Positions 11,272 to 22,927 of a stretch of DNA of 64,000 nucleotides are shown here, one piece after another (the first letter of the stretch is position 1; the number at the start of each line of letters is the position of its first letter). A program made the position numbers and the translations under genes. Below the pieces are notes generated by a model. That model saw only the letters and a program-made list of their open reading frames with translations, was not told where the DNA came from and ran no database searches. Location of the stretch: contig NC_071339.1 of assembly GCF_027744825.2 (NCBI RefSeq), positions 26,149,501 to 26,213,500 on the forward strand, in the 5' to 3' direction. This DNA is from Synchiropus splendidus (taxonomy: Eukaryota; Chordata; Actinopteri; Syngnathiformes; Callionymidae).

Positions 11272-12400
11272 GGCACAATGCACAAAAACGCTTTTCAGCC
11301 TGAGATAAGGTGGGTTTCGGAACGCCAAACATAAAAGTGTTGATAACTTTCGAAAAACACTTCAGACAGCTTAGATTTGATGTGCAACTACTAGAAAGAC
11401 CCTTTCTGCTATAGTGAGAGGTTAAAATTTCATGTTCTGAAGCTTCCCTGTAAAGTTATGGCACAATGCACAAAAACGCTTTTCAGCCTGAGATAAGGTG
11501 GGTTTCAGAACGCCAAACATAAAAGTGTTGATAACTTTCGAAAAACACTTCAGACAGCTTAGATTTGATGTGCACCTACTAGAAAGACCCTTTTTGCTAT
11601 AGTCGGAGGTTAAAATTTCATGGTCTGAAGCTTCCCTGAAAAGTTATTGCAAAATGCACAGAAACGCTTTTCAGCCTGAGATAAGGTGGGTTTCGGAACG
11701 CCAAACATAAAAGTGTTGATAACTTTCAAAAAACACTTCAGACAGCTTAGATTTGATGTGCAACTACTAGAAAGACCCTTTCTGCTATAGTGGGAGGTTA
11801 AAATTTCATGTTCTGAAGCTTCCCTGAAACGTTATGGCACAATGCACAAAAACGCTTTTCAGCCTGAGATAAGGTGGGTTTCGGAACGCCAAACATAATA
11901 GTGTTGATAACGTTCGAAAAACACTTCAGACAGCTTAGATTTGATGTGCAACTACTAGAAAGACCCTTTCTGCTATAGTGGGAGGTTAAAAGTTCATGTT
12001 CTGAAGGTTCCCTGAAAAGTTATGGCACAATGCACAAAAACGCTTTTTCAGCCTGAGATAAGGTGGGTTTCGGAAAGCCAAACATAAAAGTGTTGATAAC
12101 TTTCGAAAAACACTTCAGACAGCTTAGATTTGATGTGCACCTACTAGAAAGACCCTTTCTGCTATAGTGGGAGGTTAAAATTTCATGTTCTGAAGCTTCC
12201 CTGAAAAGTTAAGGCACAATGCGTAAAAACGCTCTTCAGCCTGAGATAAGGTGGGTTTCGGAACGCCAAACATAAAAGAGTTAATAACTTTCGAAAAACA
12301 CTTCAGACAGCTTAGATATGATGTGCAACTACTAGAAAGACCCTTTCTGCTATAGTGGGAGGTTAAAATTTCATGTTCTGAAGCTTCCCTGAAAAGTTAT
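11272..12400 (+). repeat. 8-monomer HOR, six-monomer core, copy 1
   Basis: Monomers 61-66 share an ordered variant series with 12777-13905: gtgagagg; cctttttgc with catggtctg; ttattgcaaaatgcacag; cataatag with ataacgttcg, aaaagttcatg and aaggttcc; gctttttcag; and gctcttcag with aagagtt. The gtgagag and cataatag markers are each 1505 bp apart, eight monomers plus the T insertion near 12052. The sixth monomer looks recombinant. Confidence 0.88.
12213..12400 (+). repeat. Chimeric monomer 66
   Basis: Its left half (gctcttcag, aagagttaat) matches monomers 23 and 74. Its right half carries agatatgatg, which belongs to the next monomer in both related blocks (24 and 75). The following monomer (acaaaaaggc, gacgcttcc) matches 25 and 76. 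So one unit's worth of DNA is missing here and the joint lies inside the monomer, roughly between positions 70 and 103. This fits unequal exchange between neighbouring units. Confidence 0.7.
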
Positions 12401-12776
12401 GGCACAATGCACAAAAAGGCTTTTCAGCCTGAGATAAGGTGGGTTTCGGAACGCCAAACATAAAAGTGTTGATAACTTTCGAAAAACACTTCAGACAGCT
12501 TAGATTTGATGTGCAACTACTAGAAAGACCGTTTCTGCTATACTGGGAGGTTAAAATTTCATGTTCTGACGCTTCCCTGAAAAGTTATGGCACAATGCGT
12601 AAAAACGCTCTTCAGCCTGAGATAAGGTGGGTTTCGGAACGCCAAACATAAAAGAGTTAATAACTTTCGAAAAACACTTCAGACAGCTTAGATTTGATGT
12701 GCAACTACTAGAAAGACCCTTTCTGCTATAGTGGGAGGTTAAAATTTCATGTTCTGAAGCTTCCCTGAAAAGTTAT
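12401..12776 (+). repeat. Monomers 67-68 linking the two 8-mer cores
   Basis: The first has acaaaaaggc, agaccgtttc, tactggg and gacgcttcc. The second has gctcttcag and aagagtt, the variant also at 4144, 12222 and 13726. The tactggg change opens a short frame (12439-12651) which I treat as an artefact. Confidence 0.8.
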
Positions 12777-13905
12777 GGCACAATGCACAGAAACGCTTTT
12801 CAGCCTGAGATAAGGTGGGTTTCGGAACGCCAAACATAAAAGTGTTGATAACTTTCGAAAAACACTTCAGACAGCTTAGATTTGATGTGCAACTACTAGA
12901 AAGACCCTTTCTGCTATCGTGAGAGGTTAAAATTTCATGTTCTGAAGCTTCCCTGAAAAGTTATGGCACAATGCACAAAAACGCTTTTCAGCCTGAGATA
13001 AGGTGGGTTTCGGAACGCCAAACATAAAAGTGTTGATAACTTTCGAAAAACACTTCAGACAGCTTAGATTTGATGTGCACCTATTAGAAAGACCCTTTTT
13101 GCTATAGTGGGAGGTTAAAATTTCATGGTCTGAAGATTCCCTGAATAGTTATTGCAAAATGCACAGAAACGCTTTTCAGCCTGAGATAAGGTGGGTGTCG
13201 GAACGCCAAACATAAAAGTGTTGATAACTTTCAAAAAACACTTCAGACAGCTTAGATTTGATGTGCAACTACTAGAAAGACCCTTTCTGCTATAGTGGGA
13301 GGTTATAATTTCATGTTCTGAAGCTTCCCTGAAACGTTATGGCACAACGCACAAAAACGCTTTTCAGCCTGAGATAAGGTGGGTTTCGGAACGCCAAACA
13401 TAATAGTGTTGATAACGTTCGAAAAACACTTCAGACAGCTTAGATTTGATGTGCAACTACTAGAAAGACCCTTTCTGCTATAGTGGGAGGTTAAAAGTTC
13501 ATGTTCTGAAGGTTCCCTGAAAAGTTATGGCACAATGCACAAAAACGCTTTTTCAGCCTGAGATAAGGTGGGTTTCGGAACGCCAAACATAAAAGTGTTG
13601 ATAACTTTCGAAAAACACTTCAGACAGCTTAGATTTGATGTGCACCTACTAGAAAGACCCTTTCTGCTATAGTGGGAGGTTAAAATTTCATGTTCTGAAG
13701 CTTCCCTGAAAAGTTATGGCACAATGCGTAAAAACGCTCTTCAGCCTGAGATAAGGTGGGTTTCGGAACGCCAAACATAAAAGAGTTAATAACTTTCGAA
13801 AAACACTTCAGACAGCTTAGATTTGATGTGCACCTACTAGAAAGACCCTTTCTGCTATAGTGGGAGGTTAAAATTTCATGTTCTGAAGCTTCCCTGAAAA
13901 GTTAT
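12777..13905 (+). repeat. 8-monomer HOR, six-monomer core, copy 2
   Basis: Monomers 69-74 repeat the series of 11272-12400. Copy-specific changes include ctatcgtgagagg, gaagattcc, gaatagtt, ggtgggtgtcgg and cacaacgcac. The last monomer of this core is also the first of the 13718-14469 block, so two different duplications overlap here. Confidence 0.88.
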
Positions 13906-14469
13906 GGCACAATGCGTAAAAACGCTTTTCAGCCTGAGATAAGGTGTGTTTCGGAACGCCAAACATAAAAGTGTTAATAACTTTCGAAAAACACTTCAGA
14001 CAGCTTAGATATGATGTGCAACTACTAGAAAGACCCTTTCTGCTATAGTGGGAGGTTAAAATTTCATGTTCTGAAGCTTCCCTGAAAAGTTATGGCACAA
14101 TGCACAAAAAGGCTTTTCAGCCTGAGATAAGGTGGGTTTCGGAACGCCAAACATAAAAGTGTAGATAACTTTCGAAAAACACTTCAGACAGCTTAGATTT
14201 GATGTGCAACTACTAGAAAGACCCTTTCTGCTATAGTGGGAGGTTAAAATTTCATGTTCTGACGCTTCCCTGAAAAGTTATGGCACAATGCGTAAAAACG
14301 GTTTTCAGCCTGAGATAAGGTGGGTTTCGGAACGCCAAACATAAAAGTGTTAATAACTTTCGAAAAACACTTCAGACAGCTTAGATTTGATGTGCAACTA
14401 CTAGAAAGACCCTTTCTGACATAGTGGGAGGTTAAAATTTCATGTTCTGAAGCTTCCCTGAAAAGTTAT
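13718..14469 (+). repeat. Four-monomer block, second copy (partner at 4136)
   Basis: Monomers 74-77 match 4136-4887 in variant order. The gctcttcag-bearing gcgt markers are at 4144 and 13726, 9582 bp apart, or 51 monomers less the 6 bp of intervening indels. The block ends exactly where domain 2 begins. Confidence 0.85.
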
Positions 14470-15221
14470 GGCTCAATGCACAAAAACGCTTTTCAGCCTG
14501 AGATAAGGTGGGTTTCGGAACGCCAAACATAAAAGTGTTGATAACTTTGGAAAAACACTTCAGACAGTTTAGATTTGATGTGCAACTACTAGAAAGACCC
14601 TTTCTGCTATAGTGGGAGGTTAAAATTTCATGTTCTGAAGCTTCCCTGAAAAGTTATGGCACAATGCACAAAAACGCTTTTCAGCCTGAGATAAGGTGGG
14701 TTTCGGAACGCCAAACATAAAAGTGTTGATAACTTTTGAAAAACACTTCAGACAGCTTAGATTTGATGTGCAACTACTAGAAAGACCCTTTCTGCTATAG
14801 TGGGAGGTTAAAATTTCATGTTCTGAAGCTTCCCTGAAAAGTTATGGCACAATGCACAAAAACGCTTTTCAGCCTGAGATACGGTGGGTTTCGGAACGCC
14901 AAACATAAAAGTGTTGATAACTTTGGAAAAACACTTCAGACAGTTTAGATTTGATGTGCAACTACTAGAAAGACCCTTTCTGCTATAGTGGGAGGTTAAA
15001 ATTTCATGTTCTGAAGCTTCCCTGAAAAGTTATGGCACAATGCACAAAAACGCTCTTCAGCCTGAGATAAGGTGGGTTTCGGAACGCCAAACATAAAAGT
15101 GTTAATAACTTTTGAAAAACACTTCAGACAGCTTAGATTTGATGTGCAACTACTAGAAAGACCCTTTCTGCTATAGTGGGAAGTTAAAATTTCATGTTCT
15201 GAAGCTTCCCTGAAAAGTTAT
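14470..15221 (+). repeat. Entry of domain 2, monomers 78-81
   Basis: Order: beta (with gctcaatg), gamma, beta (with acggtggg), then a gamma-like copy with gctcttcag and gggaagtt. The gctcttcag variant also occurs in domain 1, so this last copy may preserve mixed ancestry. No other feature is seen. Confidence 0.75.
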
Positions 15222-16161
15222 GGCACAATGCACAAAAACGCTTTTCAGCCTGAGATAAGGTGGGTTTCGGAACGCCAAACATAAAAGTGTTGATAACTTT
15301 CGAAAAACACTTCAGACAGTTTAGATTTGATGTGCACCTACTAGAAAGACCCTTTCTGCTATAGTGGGAGGTTAAAATTTCATGTTCTGAAGCTTCCCTG
15401 AAAAGTTATGGCACAATGCGTAAAAACGCTTTTCAGCCTGAGATAAGGTGGGTTTCGGAGCGCCAAACATAAAAGTGTTGATAACTTTGGAAAAACACTT
15501 CAGACAGTTTAGATTTGATGTGCAACTACTAGAAAGACCCTTTCTGCTATAGTGGGAGGTTAAAATTTCATGTTCTGAAGCTTCCCTGAAAAGTTATGGC
15601 ACAATGCCCAAAAACGCTTTTCAGCCTGAGATAAGGTGGGTTTCGGAACGCCAAACATAAAAGTGTTGATAACTTTCGAAAAACACTTCAGAGAACTTAG
15701 ATTTGATGTGCACCTACTAGAAAGACCCTTTCTGCTATAGTGGGAGGTTAAAATTTCATGTTCTGAAGCTTCCCTGAAAAGTTATGGCACAATGCGTAAA
15801 AACGCTTTTCAGCCAGAGATAAGGTGGGTTTCGGAACGCCAAACATAAAAGTGTTGATAACTTTGGAAAAACACTTCAGACAGTTTAGATTTGATGTGCA
15901 ACTACTAGAAAGACCCTTTCTGCTATAGTGGGAGGTTAAAATTTCATGTTCTGAAACTTTCCTGAAAAGTTATGGCACAATGCACAAAAACGCTTTTCAG
16001 CCTGAGATAAGGTGGGTTTCGGAACGCCAAACATAAAAGTGTTGATAACTTTTGAAAAACACTTCAGACAGTTTAGATTTGATGTGCAACTACTAGAAAA
16101 ACCCTTTCTGCTATAGTGGGAGGTTAAAATTTCATGTTCTGAAGCTTCCCTGAAAAGTTAT
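15222..16161 (+). repeat. 5-monomer HOR, copy 1
   Basis: Monomers 82-86 run alpha, beta1, alpha variant (gagaactt), beta1, gamma-like. The gtgcacc sites at 15332 and 15708 recur at 16272 and 16648, both exactly 940 bp later. The first alpha carries T99, mixing alpha and beta markers. Confidence 0.75.
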
Positions 16162-17101
16162 GGCACAATGCACAAAAACGCTTTTCAGCCTGAGATAAGG
16201 TGGGTTTCGGAACGCCAAACATAAAAGTGTTGATAACTTTCGAAAAACACTTCAGACAGCTTAGATTTGATGTGCACCTACTAGAAAGACCCTTTCTGCT
16301 ATAGTGGGAGGTTAAAATTTCATGTTCTGAAGCTTCCCTGAAAAGTTATGGCACAATGCGTAAAAACGCTTTTCAGCCTGAGATAAGGTGGGTTTCGGAA
16401 CGCCAAACATAAAAGTGTTGATAACTTTGGAAAAACACTTCAGACAGTTTAGATTTGATGTGCAACTACTAGAAAGACCCTTTCTGCTATAGTGGGAGGT
16501 TAAAATTTCATGTTCTGAAGCTTCCCTGAAAAGTTATGGCACAATGCACAAAAACGCTTTTCAGCCTGAGATAAGTTGGGTTTCGGAACGCCAAACATAA
16601 AAGTGTTGATAACTTTGGAAAAACACTTCAGAGAGCTTAGATTTGATGTGCACCTACTAGAAAGACCCTTTCTGCTATAGTGGGAGGTTAAAATTTCAGG
16701 TTCTGAAGCTTCCCTGAAAAGTTATGGCACAATGCGTAAAAACGCTTTTCAGCCTGAGATAAGGTGGGTTTCGGAACGCCAAACATAAAAGTGTTGATAA
16801 CTTTGGAAAAACACTTCAGACAGTTTAGATTTGATGTGCAACTACTAGAAAGACCCTTTCTGCTATAGTGGGAGGTTAAAATTTCATGTTCTGAAGCTTC
16901 CCTGAAAAGTTATGGCACAATGCACAAAAACGCTTTTCAGCCTGAGATAAGGTGGGTTTCGGAACGCCAAACATAAAAGTGTTGATAACTTTCGAAAAAC
17001 ACTTCAGACAGCTTAGATTTGATGTGCACCTACTAGAAAGACCCTTTCTGCTATAGTGGGAGGTTAAAATTTCATGTTCTGAAGCTTCCCTGAAAAGTTA
17101 T
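16162..17101 (+). repeat. 5-monomer HOR, copy 2
   Basis: Monomers 87-91 run alpha, beta1, gagag variant (here with G80), beta1, alpha. The last unit differs from that of copy 1 (gamma-like), so the pattern is already changing. Beta1 monomers alternate with gtgcacc monomers across both copies. Confidence 0.72.
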
Positions 17102-19355
17102 GGCACAATGCGTAAAAACGCTTTTCAGCCTGAGATAAGGTGGGTTTCGGAACGCCAAACATAAAAGTGTTGATAACTTTGGAAAAACACTTCAGACAGT
17201 TTAGATTTGATGTGCAACTACTAGAAAGACCCTTTCTGCTATAGTGGGAGGTTAAAATTTCATGTTCTGAAGCTTCCCTGAAAAGTTATGGCACAATGCA
17301 CAAAAACGCTTTTCAGCCTGAGATAAGGTGGGTTTCGGAACGCCAAACATAAAAGTGTTGATAACTTTGGAAAAACACTTCAGACAGTTTAGATTTGAAG
17401 TGCAACTACTAGAAAGACCCTTTCTGCTATAGTGGGAGGTTAAAATTTCATGTTCTGAAGCTTCCCTGAAAAGTTATGGCACAATGCGTAAAAACGTTTT
17501 TCAGCCTGAGATAAGGTGGGTTTCGGAACGCCAAACATAAAAGTGTTGATAACTTTGGAAAAACACTTCAGACAGTTTAGATTTTATGTGCAACTACTAG
17601 AAAGACCCTTTCTGCTATAGTGGGAGGTTAAAATTTCATGTTCTGAAGCTTTCCTGAAAAGTTATGGCACAATGCACAAAAACGCTTTTCAGCCTGAGAT
17701 AAGGTGGGTTTCGGAACGCCAAACATAAAAGTGTTGATAACTTTTGAAAAACACTTCAGACAGCTAAGATTTGATGTGCAACTACTAGAAAGACCCTTTC
17801 TGCTATAGTGGGAGGTTAAAATTTCATGTTCTGAAGCTTCCCTGAAAAGTTATGGCACAATGCACAAAAACGCTTTTCAGCCTGAGATAAGGTGGGTTTC
17901 GGAACGCCAAACATAAAAGTGTTGATAACTTTGGAAAAACACTTCAGACAGTTTAGATTTGATGTGCAACTACTAGAAAGACCCTTTCTGCTATAGTGGG
18001 AGGTTAAAATTTCATGTTCTGAAGCTTTCCTGAAAAGTTATGGCACAATGCACAAAAACGCTTTTCAGCCTGAGATAAGGTGGGTTTCGGAACGCCAAAC
18101 ATAAAAGTGTTGATAACTTTTGAAAAACACTTCAGACAGCTAAGATTTGATGTGCAACTACTAGAAAGACCCTTTCTGCTATAGTGGGAGGTTAAAATTT
18201 CATGTTCTGAAGCTTCCCTGAAAAGTTATGGCACAATGCACAAAAACGCTTTTCAGCCTGAGATAAGGTGGGTTTCGGAACGCCAAACATAAAAGTGTTG
18301 ATAACTTTCGAAAAACACTTCAGACAGCTTAGATTTGATGTGCACCTACGAGAAAGACCCTTTCTGCTATAGTGGGAGGTTAAAATTTCATGTTCTGAAG
18401 CTTCCCTGAAAAGTTATGGCACAATGCGTAAAAACGCTTTTCAGCCTGAGATAAGGTGGGTTTCGGAACGCCAAACATAAAAGTGTTGATAACTTTGGAA
18501 AAACACTTCAGACAGTTTAGATTTGATGTGCAACTACTAGAAAGACCCTTTCTGCTATAGTGGGAGGTTAAAATTTCATGTTCTGAAGCTTCCCTGAAAA
18601 GTTATGGCACAATGCACAAAAACGCTTTTCAGCCTGAGATAAGGTGGGTTTCGGAAAGCCAAACATAAAAGTGTTAATAACTTTGGAAAAACACTTGACA
18701 GTTTAGATTTGATGTGCAACTACTAGAAAGACCCTTTCTGCTATAGTGGGAGGTTAAAATTTCATGTTCTGAAGCTTTCCTGAAAAGTTATGGCACAATG
18801 CACAAAAACGCTTTGCAGCCTGAGATAAGGTGGGTTTCGGAACGCCAAACATAAAAGTGTTGATAACTTTAGAAAAACACTTCAGACAGTTTAGATTTGA
18901 TGTGCAACTACTAGAAAGACCCTTTCTGCTATAGTGGGAGGTTAAAATTTCATGTTCTGAAGCTTTCCTGAAAAGTTATGGCACAATGCACAAAAACGCT
19001 TTTCAGCCTGAGATAAGGTGGGTTTCGGAACGCCAAACATAAAAGTGTTGATAACTTTTGAAAAACACTTCAGACAGCTTAGATTTTATGTGCAACTCCT
19101 AGAAAGACCCTTTCTGCTATAGTGGGAGGTTAAAATTTCATGTTCTGAAGCTTCCCTGAAAAGTTATGGCACAATGCACAAAAACGCTTTTCAGCCTGAG
19201 ATAAGGTGGGTTTCGGAACGCCAAACATAAAAGTGTTGATAACTTTCGAAAAACACTTCAGACAGCTTAGATTTGATGTGCACCTACTAGAAAGACCCTT
19301 TCTGCTATAGTGGGAGGTTAAAATTTCATGTTCTGAAGCTTCCCTGAAAAGTTAT
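17102..19355 (+). repeat. Monomers 92-103, beta/gamma-rich stretch
   Basis: Contains the block 17478-18229 (gcgt with acgtttttcag and gctttcc; gamma with cagctaag; beta with gctttcc; gamma with cagctaag), whose partner is at 33268-34019. Near 18695 one beta2 monomer lost 2 bp (cacttgacag). No coding features are seen. Confidence 0.8.
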
Positions 19356-21235
19356 GGCACAATGCGTAAAAACGCTTTTCAGCCTGAGATAAGGTGGGTT
19401 TCGGAACGCCAAACATAAAAGTGTTGATAACTTTGGAAAAACACTTCAGACAGTTTAGATTTGATGTGCAACTACTAGAAAGACCCTTTCTGCTATAGTG
19501 GGAGGTTAAAATTTCATGTTCTGAAGCTTCCCTGAAAATTTATGGCACAATGCACAAAAACGCTTTTCAGCCTGAGATAAGGTGGGTTTCGGAACGCCAA
19601 ACATAAAAGTGTTAATAACTTTGGAAAAACACTTCAGACAGTTTAGATTTGATGTGCAACTACTAGAAAGACCCTTTCTGCTATAGTGGGAGGTTATAAT
19701 TTGATGTTCTGAAGCTTCCCTGAAAAGTTATGGCACAATGCACAAAAACGCTTTTCAGCCTGAGATAATGTGGGTTTCGGAACGCCAAACATAAAAGTGT
19801 TAATAACTTTGGAAAAACACTTCAGACAGTTTAGATTTGATGTGCAACTACTAGAAAGACCCTTTCTGCTATAGTGGGAGGTTAAAATTTCATGTTCTGA
19901 AGCTTCCCTGAAAAGTTATGGCACAATGCACCAAAACGCTTTTCAGCCTGAGATAAGGTGGGTTTCGGAACGCCAAACATAAAAGTGTTGATAACTTTTG
20001 AAAAACACTTCAGACAGCTTAGATTTGATGTGCAACTACTAGAAAGACCCTTTCTGCTATAGTGGGAGGTTAAAATTTCATGTTCTGAAGCTTCCCTGAA
20101 AAGTTATGGCACAATGCACAAAAACGCTTTTCAGCCTGAGATAAGGTGGGTTTCGGAACGCCAAACATAAAAGTGTTGATAACTTTCGAAAAACACTTCA
20201 GACAGCTTAGATTTGATGTGCACCTACTAGAAAGACCCTTTCTGCTATAGTGGGAGGTTAAAATTTCATGTTCTGAAGCTTCCCTGAAAAGTTATGGCAC
20301 AATGCACAAAAACGCTTTTCAGCCTGAGATAAGGTGGGTTTCGGAACGCCAAACATAAAAGTGTTGATAACTTTCGAAAAACATTTCAGACAGCTTAGAT
20401 TTGATGTGCACATACTCGAAAGACCCTTTCTGCTATAGTGGGAGGTTAAAATTTCATGTTCTGAAGCTTCCCTGAAAAGTTATGGCACAATGCACAAAAA
20501 CGCTTTTCAGCCTTAGATAAGGTGGGTTTCGGAACGCCAAACATAAAAGTGTTAATAACTTTGGAAAAACACTTCAGACAGTTTAGATTTGATGTGCAAC
20601 TACTAGAAAGACCCTTTCTGCTATAGTGGGAGGTTAAAATTTCATGTTCTGAAGCATCCCTGAAAAGTTATGGCACAATGCACAAAAACGCTTTTCAGCC
20701 TGAGATAAGGTGGGTTTCGGAACGCCAAACATAAAAGTGTTGATAACTTTCGAAAAACACTTCAGACAGCTTAGATTTGATGTGCACCTACTAGAAAGAC
20801 GCTTTCTGCTATAGTGGGAGGTTAAAATTTCATGTTCTGAAGCTTCCCTGAAAAGTTAGGGCACAATGCGTAAAAACGCTTTTCAGCCTGAGATAAGGTG
20901 GGTTTCGGAACGCCAAACATAAAAGTGTTGATAACTTTGGAAAAACACTTCAGACAGTTTAGATTTGACGTGCAACTACTAGAAAGACCCTTTCTGCTAT
21001 AGTGGGAGGTTAAAATTTCATGTTCTGAAGCTTTCCTGATAAGTTATGGCACAATGCACAAAAACGCTTTTCAGCCTGAGATAAGGTGGGTTTCGGAACG
21101 CCAAACATAAAAGTGTTGATGACTTTTGAAAAACACTTCAGACAGCTTAGATTTGATGTGCAACTACTTGAAAGACCCTTTCTGCTATAGTGGGAGGTTA
21201 AAATTTTATGTTCTGAAGCTTCCCTGAAAAGTTAT
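19356..21235 (+). repeat. 9/10-monomer HOR, copy A (10 units, 1880 bp)
   Basis: Monomers 104-113. Markers in order: ttataatttgatg; caccaaaac gamma; acatttcag alpha; ccttagat beta2; alpha with gttagggc; beta1 with gacgtgcaac; gamma with gttgatgac and acttgaaag. The gttgatgac marker is at 21115, 22807 and 24687, spacings of 1692 and 1880 bp. Confidence 0.82.
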
Positions 21236-21423
21236 GGCACAATGCACAAAAACGCTTTTCAGCCTGAGATAAGGTGGGTTTCGGAACGCCAAACATAAAA
21301 CTGTTAATAACTTTGGAAAAACACTTCAGACAGCTTAGATTTGATGTGCACCTACTAGAAAGACCCTTTCTGCTATAGTGGGAGGTTATAATTTGATGTT
21401 CTGAAGCTTCCCTGAAAAGTTAT
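21236..21423 (+). repeat. Mixed-type monomer 114
   Basis: It carries G80 and A71 (beta2-like) but C99 and gtgcacc (alpha-like), then ttataatttgatg as in monomer 105. It sits where copy B is one unit shorter than copy A, as expected if an exchange joined two different units inside the monomer. Gene conversion is an alternative. Confidence 0.6.
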
Positions 21424-22927
21424 GGCACAATGCACAAAAACGCTTTTCAGCCTGAGATAAGGTGGGTTTCGGAACGCCAAACATAAAAGTGTTAATAACT
21501 TTGGAAAAACACTTCAGACAGTTTAGATTTGATGTGCAACTACTAGAAAGACCCTTTCTGCTATAGTGGGAGGTTAAAATTTCATGTTCTGAAGCTTCCC
21601 TGAAAAGTTATGGCACAATGCACCAAAACGCTTTTCAGCCTGAGATAAGGTGGGTTTCGGAACGCCAAACATAAAAGTGTTGATAACTTTTGAAAAACAC
21701 TTCAGACAGCTTAGATTTGATGTGCAACTACTAGAAAGACCCTTTCTGCTATAGTGGGAGGTTAAAATTTCATGTTCTGAAGCTTCCCTGAAAAGTTATG
21801 GCACAATGCACAAAAACGCTTTTCAGCCTGAGATAAGGTGGGTTTCGGAACGCCAAACATAAAAGTGTTGATAACTTTCGAAAAACACTTCAGACAGCTT
21901 AGATTTGATGTGCACCTACTAGAAAGACCCTTTCTGCTAATGTGGGAGGTTAAAATTTCATGTTCTGAAGCTTCCCTGAAAAGTTATGGCACAATGCACA
22001 AAAACGCTTTTCAGCCTGAGATAAGGTGGGTTTCGGAACGCCAAACATAAAAGTGTTGATAACTTTCGAAAAACATTTCAGACAGCTTAGATTTGATGTG
22101 CACCTACTAGAAAGACCCTTTCTGCTATAGTGGGAGGTTAAAATTTCATGTTCTGAAGCTTCCCTGAAAAGTTATGGCACAATGCACAAAAACGCTTTTC
22201 AGCCTGAGATAAGGTGGGTTTCGGAACGCCAAACATAAAAGTGTTAATAACTTTGGAAAAACACTTCAGACAGTTTAGATTTGATGTGCAACTACTAGAA
22301 AGACCCTTTCTGCTATAGTGGGAGGTTAAAATTTCATGTTCTGAAGCTTCCCTGAAAAGTTATGGCACAATGCACAAAAACGCTTTTCAGCCTGAGATAA
22401 GGTGGGTTTCGGAACGCCAAACATAAAAGTGTTGATAACTTTCGAAAAACACTTCAGACAGCTTAGATTTGATGTGCACCTACTAGAAAGACCCTTTCTG
22501 CTATAGTGGGAGGTTAAAATTTCATGTTCTGAAGCTTTCCTGAAAAGTTAGGGCACAATGCGTAAAAACGCTTTTCAGCCTGAGATAAGGTGGGTTTCGG
22601 AACGCCAAACATAAAAGTGTTGATAACTTTGGAAAAACACTTCAGACAGTTTAGATTTGACGTGCAACTACTAGAAAGACCCATTCTGCTATAGTGGGAG
22701 GCTAAAATTTCATGTTCTGAAGCTTTCCTGAAAAGTTATGGCACAATGCACAAAAACGCTTTTCAGCCTGAGATAAGGTGGGTTTCGGAACGCCAAACAT
22801 AAAAGTGTTGATGACTTTTGAAAAACACTTCAGACAGCTTAGATTTGATGTGCAACTACTTGAAAGACCCTTTCTGCTATAGTGGGAGGTTAAAATTTCA
22901 TGTTCTGAAGCTTCCCTGAAAAGTTAT
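21236..22927 (+). repeat. 9/10-monomer HOR, copy B (9 units, 1692 bp)
   Basis: Monomers 114-122. It shares caccaaaac, acatttcag, gttagggc, gacgtgcaac and gttgatgac with copy A in the same order. It is one unit shorter and begins with a mixed-type monomer. A taatgtggg change in monomer 117 opens a short frame at 21838-22050, an artefact. Confidence 0.82.

Larger units (their letters stand above)
1..14469 (+). repeat. Domain 1: diverged satellite, mostly C80 monomers
   Basis: Seventy-seven monomers, nearly all with C at position 80 and C at 99, and either A or C at 116. The linked G80/T99 haplotype so common further right is absent. G80 occurs only at 3008-3383, without T99, and T80 only near 7592. 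Length variation is concentrated here: five 2-bp deletions (about 6261, 6823, 7385, 8699, 10390), five single-T insertions in the cgcttttcag tract (about 5470, 8283, 9974, 12052, 13549) and two 1-bp deletions (about 1590 and 8657). Private substitutions are also denser. HORs exist but are short and imperfect. This looks like an older or less homogenised part of the array. Confidence 0.85.
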
